Origin: Nansenia antarctica
Taxonomy: Eukaryota; Chordata; Actinopteri; Argentiniformes; Microstomatidae
DNA: 64,000 bases
Assembly: GCA_963989245.1 (NCBI GenBank)
Contig: OZ022339.1
Location: 94,321,332-94,385,331 of the forward strand
Direction: 5' to 3'
The position numbers and the translations under genes are program-made. Numbering within the stretch: position 1 is the first letter of the stretch; every line of letters begins with the position of its first letter. Under the pieces are notes generated by a model. That model did not search any database and had not been told where the DNA came from. It saw nothing but the letters and a program-made list of their open reading frames with translations. Shown here piece after piece: positions 56,820-64,000 of the stretch.

Positions 56820-57164
56820 CAAACTCTCGCGATACTGTAAGCGGAAGATGGCAGATGGATCTTCCGTGCTTGTCAAACGCTGTGTTGGAGCCGCTTATGC
56901 AGGGACAGTTTCGGTAATGAGAGATAAGCGGGCAAATTCAGACTTTACTCATTAGCAGAGTGTTTGTTACCGCCTTTTAAAATAGTATCGTTATTTTCGC
57001 ACGATCGCTGAAGGATTTAATTGTTTTCATGTTGTGCAATTTGCAGTTTTTGTGTGATCTACAACTGGGCATTCTTGTCAGCGAATTGCATCTATTTACC
57101 CCGAGGAGGGTCATCGTCAACGGCGCCCTCTGCTCCACTTACGCTATTGTCAATTGTTTAAAAA
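56820..57164 (+). promoter_or_regulatory. ankrd13c: Putative ankrd13c promoter and 5' leader
   Basis: TCTCGCGA (56825-56832), an ETS site GCGGAAG (56841-56847) overlapping a YY1-like AAGATGGC (56845-56852), and an inverted ETS core CTTCCG (56861-56866) lie within 45 bp. This cluster is typical of TATA-less promoters of broadly expressed genes. Downstream, an ATG at 57029 opens a frame that overlaps the main start out of frame (to 57214), and an ATG at 56848 opens a 35-codon frame. Either would be an upstream ORF unless the leader is spliced. Confidence 0.55.
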
Positions 57165-57546
57165 ATGACCGGAGAGAAGATCCGCTCCCTGCGCAAGGAC
57201 CACAAACCCAGTAAGGAGGAGGATTTACTGGAACCCGACGAGGAGGCTGCAACTGGGACATTTACTTCAACCAAGACTAAAGGCAAAGCGAGTAAAATAT
57301 TCAGCAACCATAAGTTAATAAAATCCCCATCGACAACACAGCAACATCAAAACCAGCAATCGCAGATCAACGCAAACACTAACACGTTATCTACGGCGGA
57401 CGTGATCATCGATGACAACAACAAAAACCCGATCATCATCCGAACCGGCGAAGACTTCCCAGTCCATGAATGTGTCTTCAAAGGGGACGTCCGACTTTTG
57501 TCCTCGCTCATTCGAACTCAGAATATCGCTCAGAAAGATATTCATG
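57165..57546 (+). CDS. ankrd13c: ankrd13c exon 1 (residues 1-127)
   Basis: Start chosen for identity with the known N-terminus and the 'aaaaATGACC' context. Ends 'IAQKDIH' plus one base (phase 1). The Gln/Asn-rich linker (about residues 55-85) differs from the Ala/Pro-rich linker of mammals. Confidence 0.94.
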
Positions 57547-59106
57547 GTAAGTAACGGTACACATATCCACATGGTCAAGTGTCTGCTACATGATCGTGTT
57601 CCATGTTAGATAGACAGGCCTACAACATAAACATGTCATGCAATCCCATACCCACCTGCTATTCCTAGATACAGTAGCATCATTGGCCAAATGTGTCTTT
57701 CCAAGTGACAGTTTTACATCAATCTCCGCTTGATATGCAATATCATTCATAATGCAGACTGGACTGGAGCTACTATTTCCCTAGGACAACACAGTGAACA
57801 CACACACTGGATGCTCAACCCCGCAGGGCAAGGCCTGCCTCCTAGCTGAGGTCAAGGCCCAGACTATTAGCTATGGGTGGGCCGAAATATATGGAAACAA
57901 TATCTGACATGACAATACGTGAGCTTAGAATGATAAGGTTCTATCTCAGTTTAGGGCAGTTCAGAGATATTGAGCGTCAAAGTTTTTACATTCCATTATG
58001 TTTAAGGAACAGTCCTTATTCCACGTATAACAATAAATCACTAGGCACCATACTATACATGAATTACAAAGGAAATTGGTACGTTAATACAATGTTTTTA
58101 CTAGTGTAATTACACGTGTAGGGAAACTTCACGTAAAGTGTGAACTTAATTACTTATTCTGGTGTTGTTACAACATTGGCTAAATCAAATGTACCATAGA
58201 GGCCTACAGTGACTTCTAATAAACAGGCGGTACCTTTGAGGTTTATTGTCTGAAAACAAGTAAAGTGGAGTAGGATTCTCCTCATGCCTAGGGGAGGTGT
58301 TGGTCAATTACTGGGGAAACCAAGGAATATAAAATACAAAATGCAATTGTAAATTGTCCCTGGGGAAAACCACAGTTGCTTCCAAGGTTGAAGTATGTGG
58401 TACTAGTCTATCTGAGAAGGTATGGGTACTAGTCTACCTGAGAAGGTATGGGTACTAGTCTATCTGAGAAGGTATGGGTACTAGTCTATCTGAGAAGTGT
58501 GTGGTACTAGTCTATCTGAGAAGGTATGGGTACTAGTCTATCTGAGAAGGTATGGGTACTAGTCTATCTGAGAAGGTATGGGTACTAGTCTGTCTGAGAA
58601 GGTATGGGTACTAGTCTATCTGAGAAGGTATGGGTACTAGTCTATCTGAGAAGGTATGTGGTACTAGTCTATCTGAGAAGGTATGGGTACTAGTCTATCT
58701 GAGAAGGTTGAAGTATGTGGTACTAGTCTATCTGAGAAGGTATGGGTACTAGTCTGTCTGAGAAGGTATGGGTACTAGTCTGTCTGAGAAGGTATGGGTA
58801 CTAGTCTATCTGAGAAGGTATGGGTACTAGTCTATCTGAGAAGGTTGAAGTATGTGGGACTAGTCTATCTGAGAAGGTAGTGCATTGCAATAGAGAGCAA
58901 GGTGTTGTTCAAGATATGAAATTACTACAAATGTGCATGGGTTTCTTGAGTAAATTGCACGTGTAGCCTAATGACAGTTATGTAATGTACAGGAAGTGGG
59001 CACACAAGATAGTGGGGGCTGTCAGTGTCCATGGTCTAATCTCTTGTCTAACTGTCCTCCTCAGGAAACACACCCCTGCATCTAGCTGTTATGATGGGGC
59101 ACAAAG
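57165..59106 (+). CDS. ankrd13c: Ankyrin repeat domain 13C, 5' part (exons 1-2 of a longer gene)
   Basis: ANKRD13C is an ER-associated ankyrin protein described as a chaperone-like regulator of GPCR biogenesis; the human protein is about 541 residues. Here exon 1 (127 codons plus one base) opens 'MTGEKIRSLRKDHKPSKEE', nearly identical to the human start. It then has a variable Ser/Thr/Asn/Gln-rich linker and the conserved 'FPVHECVFKGDVRLLSSLIR' that starts the ankyrin region. Exon 2 adds 'GNTPLHLAVMMGHK', the core of an ankyrin repeat. Donor GTAAGT (57547) and acceptor 'tcctcctcag' (59064) agree in phase. The next exon ('ECAHLLL' in human) is not found before 64000, so the gene runs out of the window. 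It is divergent from cth. Confidence 0.93.
57915..58010 (+). mobile_element. MITE left end, truncated second copy
   Basis: 'acgtgagcttagaatgataa', 'ggttctatctcagtttaggg' and 'tattgagcgtcaaagttttt' match 5575-5670 nearly base for base. No right end follows. Lies in ankrd13c intron 1. Confidence 0.65.
58398..58880 (+). repeat. Minisatellite, 26-bp unit, about 18 copies
   Basis: Unit 'tactagtctatctgagaagg' plus 'tatggg'. Most units differ by single bases (Tat/Tgt in 'ctatctg'), and a longer variant with 'ttgaagtatgtgg' recurs at least three times. Lies in ankrd13c intron 1. Confidence 0.95.
59065..59106 (+). CDS. ankrd13c: ankrd13c exon 2 (ankyrin repeat core)
   Basis: A 42-bp exon encoding 'NTPLHLAVMMGHK' between acceptor CTCAG and donor GTGAGT; phase 1 at both ends. 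A (TCTG)n tract begins 21 bp after the donor. Confidence 0.92.
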
Positions 59107-59126
59107 GTGAGTGAAGGGCTCTGTTG

Positions 59127-59171
<45 letters not shown>

Positions 59172-59202
59172 GTCTGTCTGTCTGTCTGTGTCTTTGTCTG
59201 TG
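59127..59202. repeat. (TCTG)n microsatellite
   Basis: About 18 TCTG units with two imperfect steps, just downstream of ankrd13c exon 2. Confidence 0.95.
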
Positions 59203-59209
59203 TCTCACA

Positions 59210-59820
59210 GTATTTCCTTGTGGAGGGTTGGTAAGTGCCATATAGCTGTGTCACAGATCACAGCTCTCGGAGGCGATCTCCTAAAAGGCGAGACGCTCAT
59301 ACATTTATAAAGAGGCTTGGTTTATGGATTCCCAACTGACCAAAATAGGTTTGCACAGGCAACCCTTTTTTGATGGACTTGCCTTTAGAATACTAACTGT
59401 GTAGAATACTAAATGTGAGTTAGAATTGCCTGTCTCCAGATTTGTTAAGACTGCATAGTTATTACTACATACAATTCAAGCCATTCATTCTGTCTTCTTA
59501 TTGACATGTATACGGTACAATTAGCCCCAACTACCTGACAGAATGGATGTTGGAAATGATAATTCGTCACTTTAGCTCGAGATCTATAGTGTACTTCCTA
59601 CTTTCTTTGTGTAGGCCTGCACTCGGTATGGTTTCAGTAAGATGCCTCTAATCAGTTGTTTGAGAGATGATCTAAACAATGTGACATACACATAACCCAT
59701 TCGTACAGTTGTTGTTGCACCGTACACTTATCAAGTTTATGCAGCTACAGTACTTTGTGTTTATTTCCACAGCAGCATGATAACTAGGCCTATTTGAATG
59801 CAGTTTTAAATACAAGGTAC
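59210..59820. other. ankrd13c intron sequence, nothing seen
   Basis: No exon matching the next ankyrin repeat and no element ends. Confidence 0.5.
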
Positions 59821-59826
59821 ATCTTA

Positions 59827-61847
59827 TGGCGCTTTTCCACTACCGGGCCGACCAGGGCGGGTTCTTTTTCCTTCCTCCACTGCCAACCGAGCCGTACCAG
59901 GCCATAGTACCCGTGCTGTTTTTAGTTCCCGTTCGAGAGGGGTAGCGAAAGGTACTTTTTTTGCCAGGCTGTGTGTGACGTGCGACGCTGCAGACCGTTG
60001 ATTGGTCAATGAAAATTGTCATCCCATGTTCATAGAGTTCATCGCTAACCGCCATCTTTAAATACCACAACAGATTTCGCTCTCGGAAAACGTCACTTAC
60101 TGTTTCTGTAATAACTTATTAATAAAGATTTGAAAGATTATGATAACCATCTTATTATCTTAGTTTAATGTCATTTCAATGCATCATAGAACTTTTATTT
60201 ACAACAAGCATAACAAAAAACCCGCTATTATGGCGATGTGCTGTGCCTATGCTGTTCCTCAGTCCAGCGCGCTTCATCATCCCCCATACTAAAACTGCCA
60301 TCTCCCCTTTTCATCCCTTATGTAATTTTATCAATGAACATGGTATTACTGTTATTTTAACATTTAAGCCTCTTTCACACATAGTTCCCTGTAACTTCAA
60401 TGGAATCCCAAGCTGTGCCGTCCAGGCATTTTCTCCGTTCACTCATGAGCCAAATGCCGGTAGATTCGCGTCTTGCGCCCTTAAACACATGTCGGCGTTT
60501 CCCTGGTTGCGAGATCTAAACTACTAGATCTACTAGAACTGAAAGCGGCAAGTAACAGGCACGTAACATCCATATGCTGTATATAGGGATGCTCCGATCT
60601 GGATTTTTGGGGCCGACACCGATCACCGATTTTTTCCCTCAAGATCAACCGATACCGATACCGATTTTTTTTAAATACATAACTGTAGGCCTACTGACTG
60701 GATAGCCTACATATTTTTTATTTTTTAGACAAAAGTTTTGATCCATTAGGCACCAAGCAAACGCAGACCCATTTTTATGGCATAGTAAAAGTCTGGCCTA
60801 TCACCCAGTTAGGGCCTGAAGCCCAAGTCAGTCGATATGGCTGTATAAAAGACATCATAAACGTGGCCTTCATGGTTTACATACTGTTACGTCCTCCTAT
60901 GTTTTCTGTTCAGTTATCTGTCTTCCCCAGGAAAAAAAAAAAAAAAAAAAAAAAACGTTTTTTGCGATCGGCCATTTTTGCCGATCACCGATCGAGTCAT
61001 TTGGAGTGAAATCGGCCGATTTAAATCGGTGGCCGATAAATCGGAGCATCCCTAGCTGTATATATTTAAATATATTTGACTACCAGCAAGACACCGGAGC
61101 ACTCGTATCTATAACAAACGCGGAGATTGTATGAGCCCCGCGTCAGTCCAATGAGAGCGTCAAGCACAGCCTTTCCGTAGAAATACATCACTCCCTGTCT
61201 AACGTTATATATCTAACGTTACATGTTTTAAGGCTGATCTGTGCATGATAGTGCTGCAGTATGTTGATCTATTTATATCAATCTATTCTTGCCAATTCCT
61301 TATTACCAGTGGAAAGGGGGAAGGCTAAAACACTTTGAATGGAATAGATAGGACCTTCCGTTCAACGGAGGAAGTTATGGAACGCATGAGCATGATACTC
61401 GCAGAGTTCATCTCGCATTTCCCCCCGTTGATGTATTAAACGAAAACAACCCGCAATCTAATCAGAGCAGTTGTTATTATGTAATATTATTGATGGATGT
61501 GCCATTTTTGATGGAGAGCAGTGAGCAGATGACTGGATGTGAGCATGTAGTTGACTAATGCCGTGAACGCCATAAAAATACAACTGCGCTAGAACTAGAA
61601 CTACTAGATCTACTAGAAGTGAAAGCGGCAAGTAACAGGCACGTAACGTTACATGTTTTAAGGCTGATCTGTGCATGATAGTGCTGCATTTTGACATAAT
61701 TCTTATCGCATTTCCCCCCGTTGAGCTGTATATCGGCACTTATTAAAGTGAAGTGCTCTTATGACATGTAACTCCTCCTACAGTCTCGGGTCGCTCCAGG
61801 TATGTTGTGTATAATGGAGAAGCATTTCTGAAAGTGGAAAAACGCCA
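59827..61847. mobile_element. 2-kb DNA element with TGGCGCTTTTCCACT ends
   Basis: The left end 'tggcgcttttccactacc' and the right end, reverse-complementing to 'tggcgtttttccactttc', match the ends of the 226-bp element at 26009-26234, as does the interior at 59880-59960 and 60062-60126. It contains an internally duplicated part ('acgttacatgttttaaggct' at about 61216 and 61645; 'ctagatctactagaa' at about 60523 and 61601) and a nested hAT MITE. No transposase was recognised, so it looks non-autonomous. Confidence 0.65.
60584..61054. mobile_element. 471-bp hAT MITE
   Basis: Ends 'tagggatgctccgatc' and 'cggagcatcccta' inverted, flanked by a perfect 8-bp target duplication 'gctgtata' (60576-60583 and 61055-61062). 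Subterminal 'accgatcaccgatttttt' repeats occur on both sides. It includes a 24-bp poly-A. Inserted into the 2-kb element. Confidence 0.88.
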
Positions 61848-62463
61848 TTTAGTCTCTAGCCCATGTCATGAACTGTCAAGGCGTTGTGGAACCGTTTAGT
61901 ACATGAGTCTCATAATGTATTATCGAGCTGAGTTGTATTGCTGGACTGAAAGCATGCCACTCGTGTGAAATATTAATGTACCGGCCCTTTGTGACTCGAT
62001 GCCGACATTTAATTTCACTGGGATGCTAGTACAGTGCATGTATGCTAATGAAAGATTAATGACGTCTTTTGCTGGGGACTTTCAGTGAATGATCTACACG
62101 TAGACTCTGTGTGCCATTTATTCACTGCCATTCGTTCTGTGTTTGTGGTAGCTTACATGGATTGGAAGTACCCACACATCTTGAAAGTACACTACACACT
62201 AACCCTATTCCCTGCAAATGAGTAGGCCTATGTAGTCAATGCTTATCTCAAACCTGCTTCTTTCAGTAGAGGCCCTAGTGGTTGATGTGATCCTACTATG
62301 AAATAGTAATAGTTTTTGTTTTTAATGAGCTGGCTAATGACACTGCTCCATCCCCCAGGGATGTCCTGGTAAGCCAGACATGTGGAAGCGAGAGCATGAG
62401 CTCATGTGGGTGTGGCCGTCCTATTGGGATATCTGTGTGGAAGAAGGAGAGGCCTGACCTGTA

Positions 62464-62466
<3 letters not shown>

Positions 62467-62494
<28 letters not shown>
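62467..62494. repeat. (TG)n microsatellite
   Basis: Short TG run directly before a dispersed repeat. Confidence 0.9.
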
Positions 62495-62496
<2 letters not shown>

Positions 62497-62499
<3 letters not shown>

Positions 62500-62690
62500 G
62501 GTAAATGGACTGATGTATATAACGGCTTATTCCAAAGCGCTTTACAATGGCCTCTCATTCACTCATTCACACACACATTCACACACCAATGGCGGCAAGC
62601 TACCATGCAAGGCGCCGGCCCGCTCATTGGGAGCAATTTGGGGTTCAGTGTCTTGCCCAAGGACACCTCGACACATGGCCAGTAGGGGTG
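62497..62690 (+). repeat. Teleost dispersed repeat, copy 2
   Basis: Same family as 13466-13750: 'gtaaatggactgatgtatat', 'gagcaatttggggttcagtg', 'aaggacacctcgacacatgg'. Its 3' part is missing where a hAT-like end begins. Confidence 0.75.
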
Positions 62691-63390
62691 CAACAGTTCT
62701 CGGTTTTATAACGGACGGTACGGTTCGCCTTCCACGGTTCAATACACTAGTGTGTATGGTGCTGTGGTTTTCGGTTTATCCTGCGTTTCATTCAAAGTCA
62801 GAGGTGGAGTTGGTCTGGAACCCAGTTGCTTCTTGCTCAAATGTTTGTTCATGGCGAGCAGAGTTGAGAACATGGCAACAGTTTGAGGAAGCCCCGGATT
62901 GCTACAAATCTGCGCTGTGCGGTCATTAATTCTGGTTTTGGCATTGAATACAGCGATGAGGGAGTGAAAACAGTGAACAGAAACGCGTGTCACAGAAATG
63001 CTTCACGTGTGTCGTGTAAGCGCATAATATGCGCACATTGCATATTATGGTACAGCTCTCATAGCTAAAGTGCATTTTTACTTTCATTTCTATTTCCCAG
63101 TCGTCAAGCCTAAGAGGCACATTTGTGACTGCAGTTGGTGAAACCGTAAACCACTCGCATACGTGAAACCGCTATAAATAGCTCTCAAAATATGTAGGCC
63201 TATACTTTGTGGAATGGATTCATTGTTATTGTTTTCCGGAGGCTATCGGTAATTGGCTATCGGTTTACATGGCTTGTAAATATACTTTAGTTTTAGGACG
63301 TGTTCAAAAGCAAGGACTGTGTGATCATCTAATTATGTGTTTTTAGCCTGTTGATGTTCTATCAGCATGTTGTGATGTTATTAAAATACA
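62690..63390. mobile_element. hAT-like element, left end and unresolved body
   Basis: 'cagtaggggtgcaacagttc' followed by 'tcggttttataac' and 'acggtacggttcgcc' has the look of a hAT terminus with 'CGGTTC' subterminal repeats. 'gaaaccgtaaaccac' and 'gaaaccgctataaatag' occur further on. No right terminus is visible. Confidence 0.4.
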
Positions 63391-63394
63391 GTTT

Positions 63395-63510
63395 AGACCA
63401 TCGTTTCTCAACGGGGGCGGTACCGCCCCCCAGGGGGCGTCCAGACAACATTGGGGGGCGCTGGAGCAGATATTTTTAAAAGGGGGGCGTTGAGGTGTTC
63501 TTGGGGGGCG
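63395..63510. mobile_element. Possible hAT-type end with GGGGGCG repeats
   Basis: 'ccatcgtttctcaacggggg' then 'ccgccccccagggggcgtcc' and two further 'ggggggcg' blocks. The 'ttctcaac' plus 'gggggc' form is common at hAT-like ends in vertebrates. No partner end is seen before the window edge. Confidence 0.35.
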
Positions 63511-63514
63511 TTCG

Positions 63515-64000
63515 CACATTAAGTATTTTTCTCATGAAAAACAGCTGTCAGCAGTGTTATTACGGGTACGTTCGTAAATGCACAAACGGTCATTTCGCTC
63601 GGACAAACCATCTTTTCAGTCAGAGCACCCATCTCTGAGCGCTCCCAGAGCGCAGTGTTCTGAACTTGGCCGGGCTCTGTGATGCAGACACACGTAGCGC
63701 AGCGCCCACATTTTTTTTAAAGTGAGAGTGTCAACAAGAAGATGAAGCTAAAAACTCAGCTAGCAAAGGCAGAGCTTTTGATAGTTTCCAATGTGTCTGG
63801 GTAAGCTGCATTGTAGAGGAATCTTGACAGTTCATGTACAGTGCTGAAATTGCAATACTATGCTAGTCTACGATAGAAAGAACCCCGGTTCATCCCATCT
63901 GTAATGTCATGTTTCAACCCATGTTTCAAAGCCATCCTTTTCTTGCATAGCACCCGCAAATGAACACGGATAGGAGTGGAATAGGCTATATAACTGTAAA
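63515..64000. other. Window end, no exon seen
   Basis: Still expected to be ankrd13c intron. No ankyrin-coding exon or other gene recognised. Confidence 0.45.

Noticed and set aside
62356..62372. AG / GT-bounded micro-exon near 'ccccagggatgtcctggtaagc' as the next ankrd13c exon
   Set aside because: Only 9-10 bases and does not encode the expected ankyrin continuation.

Overview
This window is vertebrate nuclear DNA, almost certainly from a ray-finned fish. It is AT-leaning and intron-rich, and packed with the short repeats and transposons typical of teleosts: L2-type LINEs with microsatellite tails, tRNA-derived SINEs, Tc1-like and hAT elements, and long (AC)n and (GT)n tracts. I cannot name the species from the sequence alone. 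Most open reading frames are short and non-genic; only two host genes can be supported.

The host genes lie in the right third, head to head. Cystathionine gamma-lyase (cth) is on the minus strand, with its start codon at 54115 and its stop at 45260. I could trace all 12 coding exons through consistent splice sites and phases. They give a 408-residue protein with the PLP lysine and the active-site residues in place. About 2.7 kb away, ankrd13c starts on the plus strand at 57165. Only its first two coding exons (57165-57546 and 59065-59106) are inside the window; the rest lies beyond the right edge. From memory, human CTH and ANKRD13C are also divergent neighbours, so this pair is conserved synteny. 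The cth upstream region carries a perfect ATF4-type amino-acid response element, and the ankrd13c leader region has ETS, YY1-like and TCTCGCGA motifs.

The left part (1 to about 45 kb) has no gene I recognise, apart from one exon-like 210-bp block at 25442-25651. It is dominated by nested mobile elements. The main ones are a composite inverted-repeat element split by an L2 LINE (8.9-11.5 kb); an internally deleted LINE next to a Tc1 fragment (15.7-17.0 kb); an L1-clade LINE on the minus strand (27.8-35.8 kb); and an L2-type LINE on the plus strand with an SGNH esterase ORF1 (37.9-42.3 kb).

The L1 is itself split by a Tc1/mariner element with very long inverted arms (28.7-29.7 kb) and by an LTR-like insertion (32.3-34.1 kb). 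That insertion contains a LINE tail, which in turn contains a hAT element. Target-site duplications, plus an empty-site paralogue at 37.0-37.4 kb, let the order of insertion be read directly.

I found no CRISPR array, operon, defence system or other evidently new multi-gene system. The best leads are the insertion chronology, the long-armed Tc1/mariner element, the unassigned exon-like block and the promoter motifs of the two genes.
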